From contig NZ_CP083439.1 in the NCBI RefSeq assembly GCF_021919125.1, positions 124,001 to 188,000 on the forward strand: 64,000 bases of DNA, given 5' to 3'. Positions within the stretch are counted from its first letter, which is position 1; each line of letters starts with the position of its first letter. The translations under genes and the position numbers were made by a program. The DNA comes from Clavibacter sp. A6099. GTDB taxonomy: Bacteria; Actinomycetota; Actinomycetes; Actinomycetales; Microbacteriaceae. Positions 27,957-36,827 of this stretch are shown piece by piece. The notes beneath the pieces were generated by a model that worked only from the letters and a program-made list of their open reading frames with translations, had not been told where the DNA came from and ran no database searches.

Positions 27957-28649
27957 ATGGATCCCATCCGCGTCCTCATCGCCGACGACGAGGCGCTGGT
28001 GCGGCATGCGCTGCGCATCTTCGTGCAGTCCGACCCCGGCATGACCGTGGTGGGCGAGGCGAGCGACGGCGTGCTCGCCGTCCGCGCGGCGGAGGAGTTG
28101 CGCCCGGACGTCGTGCTGATGGACCTGCAGATGCCGCGCATGGGCGGCATGGAGGCGACCCGGCGGATCACGGCGATGCTGCCCGACACGCGCGTACTCG
28201 CCGTGACGACGTTCTCGTCGGAGCGGCACGTGGTGCCCGCGTTGCGGGGCGGGGCCTCCGGCTACCTGGTCAAGGACAGCGAGCCGGACGACATCCTGCA
28301 TGCCATCCGCGAGGTGCGGGCGGGCCGCTCCGTCATGTCGCCGCGGATCACGCGCGACCTGATCCTATCCCTCCGCGACGAACCGGCCACCGGCTCCCCG
28401 TCCACCTCGGCCCATGAGCCGCTGACGCCGCGCGAGGACTCGATCGTCCGCCTCATCGGCCGGGGCATGTCCAACGCCGAGATCGCCGGCGAGCTGCACC
28501 TCTCGGAGCCCACGATCAAGGCGAACCTCAGTCGGGTCATGACCAAGTGGGACGTGCGGGACCGTGTGCAGGTGCTCATCCACGCCGTCCGCCACGGTGT
28601 CGTGGACCTCACTCACCACGAGGCGCGATCGGAGGCCGGATCGCGCTGA
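27957..28649 (+). CDS. NarL/LuxR-type response regulator
   Basis: A 230-residue DNA-binding response regulator. The receiver domain has the acidic pocket (ADDE), phospho-acceptor Asp56 (VVLMDLQMP) and conserved Lys (SGYLVKDSE). The C-terminal LuxR HTH is TPREDSIVRLIGRGMSNAEIAGELHLSEPTIKANLSRVMTKW. It is divergent from the peptide-kinase unit 130 bp away, so the three genes form one signalling module. A leaderless start is likely. Confidence 0.92.
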   Translation: MDPIRVLIADDEALVRHALRIFVQSDPGMTVVGEASDGVLAVRAAEELRPDVVLMDLQMPRMGGMEATRRITAMLPDTRVLAVTTFSSERHVVPALRGGASGYLVKDSEPDDILHAIREVRAGRSVMSPRITRDLILSLRDEPATGSPSTSAHEPLTPREDSIVRLIGRGMSNAEIAGELHLSEPTIKANLSRVMTKWDVRDRVQVLIHAVRHGVVDLTHHEARSEAGSR

Positions 28650-28756
28650 GGGCCATCGCCGTCCCCCGCCGCCGCGTCGTCCGTCGACGGGGCTCCCTGG
28701 CTTGCTCTGGTGAGGACGCGCGAGACTGGGCACACCGACACCCGAGGAGCACCCGC

Positions 28757-29056
28757 ATGAGCCGCATCACCGTCGACCAGCTCGCCGCCCTGGACTCGCC
28801 CGTCCTCATCGACGTGCGCGAGCCCGACGAGTACGCCGCGGGCCACGCGCCCGGCGCAGTCAACCTGCCCATGTCGCAGCTCGACGCGCGCGTCGACGAG
28901 GTGCCGACCGATGGTCCCGTGCACGTGATCTGCCAGTCCGGTGGGCGCAGCGCGCGCGCGACCGAGGCGCTCGCGGGCCGCGGCATCGACGCGGTCGACG
29001 TCGAGGGCGGCACGAGCGCGTGGAGCTCCGCGGGGCACCCCGTCGACTGCTCGTAG
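28757..29056 (+). CDS. Rhodanese-like sulfurtransferase
   Basis: A 99-residue single-domain rhodanese. DVREPDEYAAGHAPGAVNLPM is the family signature and VICQSGGRSARA holds the active-site Cys at the start of the CxxGxR loop. It transfers sulfur from persulfide donors. GAGGAG precedes the ATG. Confidence 0.9.
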   Translation: MSRITVDQLAALDSPVLIDVREPDEYAAGHAPGAVNLPMSQLDARVDEVPTDGPVHVICQSGGRSARATEALAGRGIDAVDVEGGTSAWSSAGHPVDCS

Positions 29057-29064
29057 GCGGATCC

Positions 29065-29649
29065 ATGCCCGCCGCCGCGCACGACCTCCTCACCGTCCCC
29101 GACCGGGCCGCGTGGCGCGCCTGGCTCGACGCGCACGAGGAGACGTCCGACGGCGTGTGGCTGGTGCTCGCGAAGAAGGGCACGACGGATCCGACCTCGC
29201 TCATCTACGCAGAGGCCCTCGACGAGGCGCTGTGCAGCGGATGGATCGACGGGCAGACCGCGAGCATCGACGAGCGGATCTTCCGCCGCCGCTTCACCCC
29301 CAGGCGGAAGGCGTCGCTGTGGTCGGAGCGCAACATCGGACTCGTCGCGACGCTCACCGCGGAGGGCCGGATGCGTCCGGCCGGGGTCCGCGAGGTGGAG
29401 CGCGCGCAGGCCGACGGCCGGTGGGAGCGCGCCTACGCGGGCCAGGCGTCGGCGGCCGAGCCCGCTGACCTGACGGCCGCGCTCGCCGCGTCGCCCGCCG
29501 CGGCCGCGACCTTCGCGACGCTGTCCAAGGTCAACCGCTACGCCGTGATCCACCGGGTGTCGACCGCGCCGAACCCGACCGTCCGCGCGAACCGGCTCGC
29601 GAAGCTCGTCGCGATGCTCGAGCGCGGGGAGACGCCGCACCCGCAGTGA
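29065..29649 (+). CDS. YdeI/OmpD-associated family protein
   Basis: A 194-residue soluble protein of the YdeI type (WRAWLDAHEETSDGVWLVLAKKG, EALDEALCSGWIDG, RFTPRRKASLWSERN), a family linked to stress and peptide resistance in other bacteria but without a defined reaction. ATG 29065 is 8 bp after the rhodanese stop, so the two are likely co-transcribed. Confidence 0.85.
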   Translation: MPAAAHDLLTVPDRAAWRAWLDAHEETSDGVWLVLAKKGTTDPTSLIYAEALDEALCSGWIDGQTASIDERIFRRRFTPRRKASLWSERNIGLVATLTAEGRMRPAGVREVERAQADGRWERAYAGQASAAEPADLTAALAASPAAAATFATLSKVNRYAVIHRVSTAPNPTVRANRLAKLVAMLERGETPHPQ

Positions 29650-29661
29650 CGAGGCGGCGGA

Positions 29662-30246
29662 TCAGGAGCGATCGGCGAACCAGTCGCGCGCCAGCACCGA
29701 CATGACGACCTCGTCGTGGAACGCGCCGTCGTGGAAGACCGTCTCGCGGAGCACGCCCTCCTCGACGAAGCCGACCTTCCGGTAGGTCGCGCGGGCGCGG
29801 GCGTTGTACGCGAAGACGTGCAGCTCGATCCGGTTCAGCCCCATCTCGCGGAAGCCGTAGTCGACGAGCGTGCGGACGGCGTCGGTGCCGTAGCCGGAGC
29901 CCGTGTGCTCGGATCCGATCATGACGGTGAGCGTGGCCGCGCGCGTCAGCAGCTTCGCGCCGAAGAGCGTGACGTGGCCGACGAGTCGGCCGGAGATCCG
30001 GTCGGTCACGCAGAACCCCACCGCGCCGGCGGGCTCGTTGTCGCTCCACTTCCGGAACATCTCCGCGACGTCGCCCTCGGGCCGCGGGCGCACCGTGAGC
30101 TGCTGGAGCACCGCCCACTCCGGATCCCGCCACCAGCGCACGAGGTCGGGGAGGTCGGCGTCCTCGAGCGCCCGCAGCCGGATCCGCTCGCCCTGCAGGA
30201 TCCCCGCGCCGTACCGCTGCGGGTCTCCCGCGTCCGTCCACCCCAT
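29662..30246 (-). CDS. GNAT N-acetyltransferase (RimJ/RimL-like)
   Basis: A 194-residue acyltransferase. It opens with IRLRALEDADLPDLVRWWRDPEW, has the acetyl-CoA loop TGSGYGTDAVRTLVDYGF and the late ELHVFAYNARARATYRKVGF motif. This layout is typical of RimJ/RimL-type enzymes that acetylate protein N-termini or small molecules. No ribosome site is seen before the ATG, so a leaderless start is possible. Confidence 0.87.
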   Translation of the reverse strand: MGWTDAGDPQRYGAGILQGERIRLRALEDADLPDLVRWWRDPEWAVLQQLTVRPRPEGDVAEMFRKWSDNEPAGAVGFCVTDRISGRLVGHVTLFGAKLLTRAATLTVMIGSEHTGSGYGTDAVRTLVDYGFREMGLNRIELHVFAYNARARATYRKVGFVEEGVLRETVFHDGAFHDEVVMSVLARDWFADRS

Positions 30247-30293
30247 GCGGCCATGGTGCCAGGGCCGAGAGGCCGGACGGGTGGTGGCACGCG

Positions 30294-30333
30294 GGAGGGC
30301 CGGGCGGGAGATGATCCTGCCGCCCGGCCCTCC
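30294..30333 (-). terminator. 14-bp stem terminator after the secreted-protein gene
   Basis: GGAGGGCCGGGCGG (30294-30307) pairs perfectly with 30320-30333 around a 12-nt loop. It lies about 80 bp beyond the stop of the leftward gene at 30416 and upstream of the GNAT gene, insulating the two. Confidence 0.75.
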
Positions 30334-30415
30334 GTGGTGCTGTCCGTCGGCGTCGGGAACGGCGTCGTCGCCGTGCCGTGGCCCGCGGATCAGCGCACCG
30401 ATCGCCCGCTCGCCA

Positions 30416-31123
30416 CTACTCGCAGTGCGAGTTCCAGGTGTCGGGGAGCTTGATGTAGATGCCCTTGCTGCACGGAGCGTGGCCCGTGCTGACCGCGACG
30501 ATCACGCCGGTCATGAACCCGCCGACGAGCGCGCAGGCCGGCCCGTCGATCGCGAAGAAGGAGCAGACGGCAGCGGTGGCCACGGCGGCGCCGGCCCCGA
30601 TGAGGCCACGGAGCCAGTCGTGGTTGATGTACAGCGTCGTCCAGTGGGTGAGGTGGTTGTACCAGTGCTTCGACTCCGCGATCGAGCCGCCGGTGGTGGC
30701 TGAGGCCGAGATGTCGTCCGCGGTCGGCGAGGCGTGGAGCGCGGCCTTCGCGCTCTCCAGGGAGGCGGCCATCTTGGGGTCGGACGCGGCAGCAGCGCGG
30801 AGGCTCGCGGTCTGCGCGTCGGCTGCGGCGGTCTGCTCGGGCGACAGGCTCATCCAGTTGTCGATGTGCTGCCCGTTCACCTCGATGCCGGTCTTCGCCG
30901 CGTGGAGGACGTCGGCCTCGGTGATCCTGCCCGACGTGACGTCGTCGAGCAGGTGTCCGCTCTCGATCGAGTGGCCGACTCGGGCCTCGGGGGAGTTGGG
31001 GTTGCCGGTCGCGAATGCGCCGCTGCCGGGAGCGGCGACGACGAGTCCGACGGCGGCGACGGCGCCGATGGCGACCGCGGTGAAGATGGAGCGGGTGGTG
31101 CGGGTCCGGCGCATGCTTGACAT
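30416..31123 (-). CDS. Secreted protein of unknown function with hydrophobic Gly/Ala-rich C-terminal region
   Basis: A 235-residue exported protein. The signal peptide (RRTRTTRSIFTAVAIGAVAAVGLVVAAPGSGAFA) ends near residue 36. A helical, charged middle follows (residues 50-140). Then comes a strongly hydrophobic Gly/Ala stretch (LRGLIGAGAAVATAAVCSF, then FAIDGPACALVGGFMTGVIVAV) and a short tail ending NSHCE. Four cysteines in the last 60 residues could form two disulfides. The glycine-zipper-like segment suggests membrane insertion or self-assembly, as in some bacteriocins. ATG 31123 has AGAGAGGA 7 bp upstream. No family is recognised. Confidence 0.7.
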   Translation of the reverse strand: MSSMRRTRTTRSIFTAVAIGAVAAVGLVVAAPGSGAFATGNPNSPEARVGHSIESGHLLDDVTSGRITEADVLHAAKTGIEVNGQHIDNWMSLSPEQTAAADAQTASLRAAAASDPKMAASLESAKAALHASPTADDISASATTGGSIAESKHWYNHLTHWTTLYINHDWLRGLIGAGAAVATAAVCSFFAIDGPACALVGGFMTGVIVAVSTGHAPCSKGIYIKLPDTWNSHCE

Positions 31124-31220
31124 GCGGTTCCTCTCTCTATGAGCGGCGTACATCGCCGCCCTCGGAACCTAGGGCGCACCCGTGCCCCCCGGATGGGGGT
31201 CATGGTGTCCAGCCGGCCAA

Positions 31221-31240
31221 CGTCAGACGAACGACTGACG
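31221..31240. promoter_or_regulatory. Dyad CGTCAG-N8-CTGACG upstream of the secreted-protein gene
   Basis: Perfect 6-bp arms about 100 bp upstream of the ATG at 31123. It could be a regulator site; no linked regulator is obvious. Confidence 0.3.
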
Positions 31241-31254
31241 AGACTGCTCGGTCC

Positions 31255-31917
31255 TCAGTCGGCGGTGCCGAGCGTCAGCGTCAGGATCCCGTCGCGGACC
31301 TCGACCGTCGTGCCGCGGTGGTCGTGGACGCGGGGGAGGCCGACGGTCGCGTCGCTCGCGTGGTCGCCGACGACGACCACGCGCATGCCCGCGGCGAGGC
31401 CCGCGCGGATCCCGGCCTCGGCGTCCTCGTAGACGATCGCGTCCGCGGGGTCGACCCCCAGGCGCTCCGCCGCGAGCAGGTAGCCGTCCGGGTGCGGCTT
31501 GCCGTTCGCGACGTCCTCGGCGGTGACGAGCAGGTCGGGCACGCGGACGCCGGCGCCGGCGAGGCGGGCGCGCGCGAGCTCGCGGCCGGCGCTCGTGACG
31601 AGGGCGTGGGATCCCGCCGGCAGCGCGGCCACGAGGTCGCGGGCTCCCGGGATCTCGACGGTCGCCGGGCTCCCGTCGAGCTCGAGCCGGTCGAGCTCGG
31701 CGAGGAGCGCGGGCACGTCGCTGCCGGCGGGCGCGAACCGGGCGATGCTGTCGGCGGCGCGCACGCCGTGGATCCGCCGCAGGAGGTCGGCCGGGTCGTG
31801 GCCGAAGCGCACGGCGAGCATCGTCCAGATCTCCTCGACGAGCGCGGTCGAGTCGACGAGCGTCCCGTCCATGTCGAGGAGGAGCGCGCGGGCGGTGAGC
31901 GTGACGGGGGAGGACAT
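31255..31917 (-). CDS. HAD-superfamily sugar-phosphate phosphatase-like
   Basis: A 220-residue HAD hydrolase: motif I LLLDMDGTLVDS, motif II LVTSAGR, motif III Lys in NGKPHPDGYL, motif IV VYEDAEAGIRAG. The inserted helical cap and the KPHP/EDAEAG pattern place it with sugar phosphatases and beta-phosphoglucomutase-like enzymes. Substrate unknown. GAGACT 6 bp before the ATG may be a leaderless promoter. Confidence 0.88.
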   Translation of the reverse strand: MSSPVTLTARALLLDMDGTLVDSTALVEEIWTMLAVRFGHDPADLLRRIHGVRAADSIARFAPAGSDVPALLAELDRLELDGSPATVEIPGARDLVAALPAGSHALVTSAGRELARARLAGAGVRVPDLLVTAEDVANGKPHPDGYLLAAERLGVDPADAIVYEDAEAGIRAGLAAGMRVVVVGDHASDATVGLPRVHDHRGTTVEVRDGILTLTLGTAD

Positions 31918-32001
31918 GCGTCCAGTCTCGCGGACGGGCGGACGGCGAGCCGATGTGGAGAGGGTGCTCCCGTATCCGCGAGCACGGGCGATCGTGGTGC
32001 C

Positions 32002-33186
32002 ATGCCCCTTCCGCTCCGGATCCTGTTCTCCTTCGCGCGCGGTCAGGGCCACCTGAACCCCCTGCTGCCCTTCGCCCGCGCCGCACGCGCGCGGGGTCAC
32101 GAGACGGCCCTCGCCGGGCCGCGCGAGAACGTGGCGGGGCGGGCGGACTTCGCGCCCCTGTTCCCGAGCGACACCGGGGCGGCGCGCACCGAGCGGGGCA
32201 CCGGTCGCCTCGTGGTCGCGGATCCGCGGCGGCCGTACGCGCGGGTGGAGGAGGTGTTCCTGGGCGAGGCGGCGCGGACGGCCGCGCGGAGCGTGGACGA
32301 TGCCATCGCCGACTGGGCCCCGTCCCTCGTCGTCTGCGACGAGTTCGACTTCGGCGCGATGGTGGCCGCGGAGCGCGCGGGGGTGCCGGTCGTCGTGGTG
32401 GAGGTGACCGCCTCGGCGTACGCGGGCTGGCGGCCGTCGGTGGCGCACGCGCTGGATGCGCTGCGGGCGGAGGCGGGGCTCGCGCCGGATCCCGGGCTCG
32501 CCATGCTCGCGGGCGACCTCCTCGTCGTGCCGTTCCCGGAGTCCGTGGCCGGTGCGGGGCAGGGCGCGGCGTCCGGCGCGGAGCAGGCGCCGCGGTCCGT
32601 GCTGCGGGTGCGACCGGAGGCGCCCGAGACGGCAGACGACCACCCGGCCGTGCGCTGGCTCGCCGCGGGCGACGAGCCCTGGCGCGTCTACGCGACCCTC
32701 GGCACGCAGTTCAACACGCGCTCGGGGGACCTGCTGCACCGCATCCTCGACGGCCTCGCGACCACCGAGGCGCGGGTGCTGGCGACGGTCGGGCCGTGCG
32801 TGGATCCCGCGACCTTCCCCGGCGCGACCCCGCGCCGCCGCCTCGAGGACTACGTGCCCCAGGGCGCGGTGCTGGATCGCGTGGACGTCGTGATCACGCA
32901 CGGCGGATCCGGGACCGTCGCCGGCGCGCTCGCCGCCGGGGTCCCGCTCGTCGTGCTGCCCATGGGCGCCGATCAGCGGCTGAACGGCGAGCGGATCGCG
33001 CAGCTCGGGGTCGGCCGCATGCTGGACGCGGCGACGGCGACGCCCCAGGAGATCGCCGACGCGGTCCGCGGGATCCGGGACGAGCCGTCCTTCGCGGACG
33101 CGGCCGGCCGGATCCGCGACCAGATCGCGGCCCTGCCCCCGGCGGCAGAGGCGCTCCCGGCCTTCGAGGCGCTCGCGGGTCGCTGA
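32002..33186 (+). CDS. UGT/MGT-type glycosyltransferase (GT1)
   Basis: A 394-residue GT-B fold enzyme. The N-terminus is LFSFARGQGHLNPLLPFARAARARGHE (acceptor side, catalytic His in GHLNP). The C-terminal donor motif is VDVVITHGGSGTVAGALAAGVPLVVLPMGADQRLNGERI, the bacterial equivalent of the plant PSPG box. It transfers a sugar from an NDP-sugar to a small molecule, such as a polyketide, terpenoid or xenobiotic. No biosynthetic cluster is adjacent, so detoxification is as likely as biosynthesis. Confidence 0.87.
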   Translation: MPLPLRILFSFARGQGHLNPLLPFARAARARGHETALAGPRENVAGRADFAPLFPSDTGAARTERGTGRLVVADPRRPYARVEEVFLGEAARTAARSVDDAIADWAPSLVVCDEFDFGAMVAAERAGVPVVVVEVTASAYAGWRPSVAHALDALRAEAGLAPDPGLAMLAGDLLVVPFPESVAGAGQGAASGAEQAPRSVLRVRPEAPETADDHPAVRWLAAGDEPWRVYATLGTQFNTRSGDLLHRILDGLATTEARVLATVGPCVDPATFPGATPRRRLEDYVPQGAVLDRVDVVITHGGSGTVAGALAAGVPLVVLPMGADQRLNGERIAQLGVGRMLDAATATPQEIADAVRGIRDEPSFADAAGRIRDQIAALPPAAEALPAFEALAGR

Positions 33187-33272
33187 CGCGGGACCCGTGC
33201 GACGGACCTCCACGCGTCGGGCACGATGGGGGGAGCGGCCGGCGTCGGGCGCGACCACGCGAGGGGGACGGC

Positions 33273-33509
33273 ATGCGCGACGACGACGCCGAGGCGGCCA
33301 GGGGCCGGACGCTCGCGGGCATCGCCGGCTTCACGCTGATGCTGGGGCTGCTGATCGTGGGGCTCGTCCCCGACCTGTCCACGCCGAGCGGTCGTGCGGG
33401 CGGGACGCCCGCCTGGTTCGGCGCGTGCCTCTTCGCGATCCTCGGCCTCGCGGGACTGGGATGGGCGGTCGTCCGCGCGGTCCGGCTGCGGAGGCGGACC
33501 CGTGCCTGA
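33273..33509 (+). CDS. Small two-helix membrane protein
   Basis: A 78-residue protein with an acidic N-terminus (RDDDAEAARG), two hydrophobic segments (TLAGIAGFTLMLGLLIVGLVPDL and WFGACLFAILGLAGLGWAVV) and a basic tail. GAGGGGG precedes the ATG. Its stop overlaps the next gene by 8 bases. No known family. Confidence 0.65.
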   Translation: MRDDDAEAARGRTLAGIAGFTLMLGLLIVGLVPDLSTPSGRAGGTPAWFGACLFAILGLAGLGWAVVRAVRLRRRTRA

Positions 33510-33696
33510 CGTCGTGGAGAAGGTGCTCCTCGTGGTGGGCATCGTCGGCCTGGTCGGCTTCATGATCGGCTTCGTCCGCGTCATGGCGTACGGGATGGTC
33601 GACAACAGGACGCCCACGAGGCGCATGTACCTCACGGCCTTCGCGTTCGGCGCGGTGGGCTGGGGCGCGTTGCTGATCGGCTTCTTCCTGCCCTAA
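33502..33696 (+). CDS. Small two-helix membrane protein
   Basis: A 64-residue protein starting at GTG 33502 within the end of the previous gene. It has two hydrophobic segments (VVEKVLLVVGIVGLVGFMIGF and YLTAFAFGAVGWGALLIGFFL) separated by MAYGMVDNRTPTRRM. The overlap implies that the two small proteins are made together and may interact. Confidence 0.65.
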   Translation: MPDVVEKVLLVVGIVGLVGFMIGFVRVMAYGMVDNRTPTRRMYLTAFAFGAVGWGALLIGFFLP

Positions 33697-33780
33697 GGGG
33701 CGTGCCGTCGGCGGCTGCCCGTCAGTGGCACCACCGGTTACGGCTCCCGCCGGGCCCAGCCGACCGCCGCGGGCCGCACG

Positions 33781-33786
33781 TAGCCT
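33781..33786 (+). promoter_or_regulatory. Leaderless-type -10 box TAGCCT
   Basis: TAGCCT is followed by 6 bp and the ATG at 33793. Confidence 0.45.
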
Positions 33787-33792
33787 GGGGGC

Positions 33793-34938
33793 ATGGCGGG
33801 ATCCACCGGGCGCGGGCGCGCATCGCACCATGTCGTCATCGGCGCGGGGCTCGCGGGGGCGGCCACCGCCTGGCAGCTCGCGAGCCGCGGGCACGAGGTC
33901 ACGGTGCTGGAGCGCGACCGGCCGGCGGGCATGCTCGGCAGCTCGCACGGATCCGCGCGCATCCTCCGCTACGCCTACGACGACCCCTTCTACGTGCGCC
34001 TCGTGCGCGACGCCCGCGTCCTCTGGGACCGCCTCGAGCGCACCACGGGCGCGCGGCTCGTGACCCCGACCGGATCCGTCGACTCCGGCCTCGTGCGCCG
34101 CCCCGCCGAGCTCGCGCGCGTGCTGGAGCGCGTCGGCATCGAGCACGAGCTGATGACCGCGCGCGAGGCCGAGGCGCGCTGGCCGGAGATGTCCTTCGAC
34201 TCCGACGTGCTGTTCCACCCGGCCGCGGGCGTGATCGACGCCGAGACCGCGGTGCGCACGATGCTCGACCTCGCCGTCGCGCACGGCGCCGTCGTGCACG
34301 GGGGCTGGGAGGCGGTGTCCGTCGAGCGGATCGGCGCGGGCTTCGCCGTGACCTCCGATGACGGCCGCCGGGTCGAGGGCGACAGCGTGGTCGTGGGCGC
34401 CGGCGCCTGGCTGCCCGAGCTGCTCGGCGGCGCGCTGCCGCTGCCGCGTGCCGCGCTCGACCGCATCCCGCCGCTGCGCGTGCGGCAGGAGCAGGTGTTC
34501 CACTTCCCGTACGTGGACGGGCCGCCCGCGCGGGCCGTCCCGACCTCCATCCACATGGACGAGCGCATGCAGGTCTACGCGCTGCCCGGCGGCCGCGACG
34601 CCGACCACCGCGGCCACAAGGTCGCCGAGTTCGACGGCGGGCGCGTGATCCCGTCGGCCGCGCACCAGGACGGCCGCGTGGATCCGGCCAACCGCGCCCG
34701 CGTCGTCGACTGGGTGCGCCGGAACCTGCCGGGCGTCGAGCCCGTGCCGTACGCGGAGGCGACGTGCCTCTTCACGAGCACGCCCACCGAGGACTTCCTG
34801 ATCGACCGGGTGGACGGGATCACGATCGTCTCGCCCTGCTCCGGCCACGGCGCCAAGTTCGCGCCGCTCATCGGCAGCCTCGCGGCGAACGCGGCGACCG
34901 GCGAGCGCGTCGAGCCGCGATTCGCGCTCGCGCCCTGA
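33793..34938 (+). CDS. FAD-dependent oxidase, MSOX/N-methyltryptophan oxidase type
   Basis: A 381-residue DAO-family flavoenzyme. The FAD-binding motif is HHVVIGAGLAGAATAWQLASRGHEVTVLER, followed by GSSHGSARILRYAYDD. The C-terminal region has the conserved Cys that covalently binds FAD in monomeric sarcosine oxidases (ATCLFTSTPTEDFLIDR) and SPCSGHGAKFAPLIG. These enzymes oxidise N-methyl or secondary amino acids, releasing H2O2. It stands alone. Confidence 0.9.
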   Translation: MAGSTGRGRASHHVVIGAGLAGAATAWQLASRGHEVTVLERDRPAGMLGSSHGSARILRYAYDDPFYVRLVRDARVLWDRLERTTGARLVTPTGSVDSGLVRRPAELARVLERVGIEHELMTAREAEARWPEMSFDSDVLFHPAAGVIDAETAVRTMLDLAVAHGAVVHGGWEAVSVERIGAGFAVTSDDGRRVEGDSVVVGAGAWLPELLGGALPLPRAALDRIPPLRVRQEQVFHFPYVDGPPARAVPTSIHMDERMQVYALPGGRDADHRGHKVAEFDGGRVIPSAAHQDGRVDPANRARVVDWVRRNLPGVEPVPYAEATCLFTSTPTEDFLIDRVDGITIVSPCSGHGAKFAPLIGSLAANAATGERVEPRFALAP

Positions 34939-34975
34939 GGGGCTGGGTCGCCGACAGCCACCCGAGCGCGGAGCG

Positions 34976-35653
34976 TCAGACCTTCTGCGGGCGCCCCCGG
35001 CCGCCGGTGCGCACGCGGGTCCGCGCCGGAGCCCGCTCCTCGGCGCGCTCGGCCGCCCGATCCCGACCCGCCGCCAGCCGCGCCAGCTCGGCGCGCAGCT
35101 CGCCGACGCGGTCGTCGCGGCCCTCCTCGGGGAACGCGCCGGGCAGCAGCTGCGGGGTGAGGCGCGCGCGCACGATCTGCTCGAGCGCCGAGTCGCGCGC
35201 GATGACCAGCACCTCGCGGAGCGCCTCCGGGTCGCGCGCGAGGGCGCCGAGCCGCTCGACCATCTCCTCGGCGATCTCGGCGCGCAGCCGGAGACCGGGC
35301 ACGTCGCCCTCGCGGTAGTCGTCGGGCCGGCGTCCCTTGCCGTCGCGCAGCGCCGCGCGGTCGCGGGCCATCCGCAGCCGCTCCGCCTCGCCGCGCTTCT
35401 CGCCGATGAGCTCGGCCAGCTCGCCGCGGAGCGCCTCGATGAGCGACTCCTCGTCGTAGGGGCGGCGCTCCCGGAGCGTGCGCAGGATGATCAGGTTCAC
35501 CATCTGGATCCGCAGCGCGACGCCCACGAGGAGCAGCGCCTCCTCGACGAGCACCTCCTTCTGCGCCGGATCCGCGGCGACGCGGGCGGCCACGGACGGC
35601 GGCGGGGCACCGGGCTTGGAGGGCTTGGCGGGGCGGATGCGGGGCCGGGGCAT
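34976..35653 (-). CDS. Helical, charged cytoplasmic protein, unknown
   Basis: A 225-residue protein with a Pro/Lys-rich N-terminus (PRPRIRPAKPSKPGAPPP), a long run of Arg/Glu/Ala-rich helices (AERLRMARDRAALRDGKG, GELRAELARLAAGRDRAAERAEERA), probably partly coiled coil, and a basic tail ending in GRPQKV. One hydrophobic helix (VEEALLLVGVALRIQMVNLIIL) may be a core or membrane-touching segment. GGGAGGA precedes the ATG at 35653. No family recognised. Confidence 0.65.
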   Translation of the reverse strand: MPRPRIRPAKPSKPGAPPPSVAARVAADPAQKEVLVEEALLLVGVALRIQMVNLIILRTLRERRPYDEESLIEALRGELAELIGEKRGEAERLRMARDRAALRDGKGRRPDDYREGDVPGLRLRAEIAEEMVERLGALARDPEALREVLVIARDSALEQIVRARLTPQLLPGAFPEEGRDDRVGELRAELARLAAGRDRAAERAEERAPARTRVRTGGRGRPQKV

Positions 35654-35787
35654 GACGTCCTCCCGGTCCGCTCGCTCCACCGGCGAGGTGTTCCCAGATT
35701 ACGCGGAACGGCCGACGTCGGGGCGGGCCGCGCCCCCATCCCCGTGCCGATCCGCGGGCGTCACCGGTGATCGGCGTCCGGCAGCCG

Positions 35788-36747
35788 TCACCCCATCCGG
35801 CGCCGCAGGAACGCGAGCGTGCCGAGCTCGTCGTCGATGCCGCCCCCGTCGTGGCCGTTGTACTCCCACTCGACGATCTCCTTCTCGCCGGCGTAGGAGT
35901 TGAAGGCGCCGTAGACGGTGGAGGGCGGGCAGGTCGCGTCCATGAGGCCGACCGAGAAGCGGGCGGGCGCGGTGGCACGGCGCGAGAACGCGACGCCGTC
36001 GAAGTACCGCAGCACGGCGTGCACGTCCGCGCCGCGACCCCGGTGCGTCTTCAGGTAGTCGACGACCTCGTGGTACGGGTACGCGTCGGTGATGTGCGTC
36101 GCCCGCTCGATGTCGCAGAGGAAGGGCACGTAGGCGGAGACGGCCGCGATGTCGTCGCGCAGGCCGGCGACCGCGAGGGCCATGCCGCCGCCCTGGCTGC
36201 CGCCCTGCACGGCGATGCGCGCGGGATCCACGACGTCGAGCGACCGCGCCACGTCGACCGCCCGCACCGCGTCGGTGAAGAGGCGGCGGTAGTAGTAGGT
36301 CTCGCGGGACGCGATGCCGCGGGTCATGAAGCCGGGGATCGCGGGCCCGGCCTCGCCGTGGTCGGCCGTGTCGCCGGCGCTCCAGTACGAGCCCTGGCCG
36401 CGCGTGTCCATCTGGAGGTGCGCGAAGCCGGCGGCCGCGTAGATCAGCGTCTCCTCGGCGCGACCGCGACCGCCGCCGTAGCCGACGAAGGAGACGACGG
36501 TGGGCAGCGGGCCGGTCGCGCCCGCGGGGGTGCGGAGCCAGGCGCGCACGTCCGTGCCGCCGGATCCCGCGAAGGTCACGTCCTGCACGTCGACGAGCGC
36601 GAGGTCGGTCTCGACCGGCGCGAGCCGCACGTCGAGGTCGTGCTGCGCGGCCTCGGCGAGGGTCTCGGCCCAGAAGGCGTCGAAGTCGTCCGGGTCGACG
36701 TGGCTGCTGACGTGCGCGCGGGCGGCGTCGACGGGTTCGATGAGCAT
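35788..36747 (-). CDS. Acetylxylan esterase / cephalosporin-C deacetylase (CE7)
   Basis: A 319-residue CE7 deacetylase without a signal peptide. The CE7 motifs are RGQGS (DTRGQGSYWSAG), the nucleophile GGSQGGGMAL and the His loop NGHDGGG, with an acidic residue in GLMDATCPPST. It removes acetyl groups from imported xylo-oligosaccharides or similar compounds in the cytoplasm. It lies 80 bp downstream of the TetR that ends the ABC operon and may be transcribed with it. Confidence 0.9.
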   Translation of the reverse strand: MLIEPVDAARAHVSSHVDPDDFDAFWAETLAEAAQHDLDVRLAPVETDLALVDVQDVTFAGSGGTDVRAWLRTPAGATGPLPTVVSFVGYGGGRGRAEETLIYAAAGFAHLQMDTRGQGSYWSAGDTADHGEAGPAIPGFMTRGIASRETYYYRRLFTDAVRAVDVARSLDVVDPARIAVQGGSQGGGMALAVAGLRDDIAAVSAYVPFLCDIERATHITDAYPYHEVVDYLKTHRGRGADVHAVLRYFDGVAFSRRATAPARFSVGLMDATCPPSTVYGAFNSYAGEKEIVEWEYNGHDGGGIDDELGTLAFLRRRMG

Positions 36748-36827
36748 GGATCCTCCGGGCGTTCGGCGGTGGGCGGGTCGGCGTCCGCGTGCCGTCGGGC
36801 CGCGTCGCCTCGCTCATCATGCCCCGG

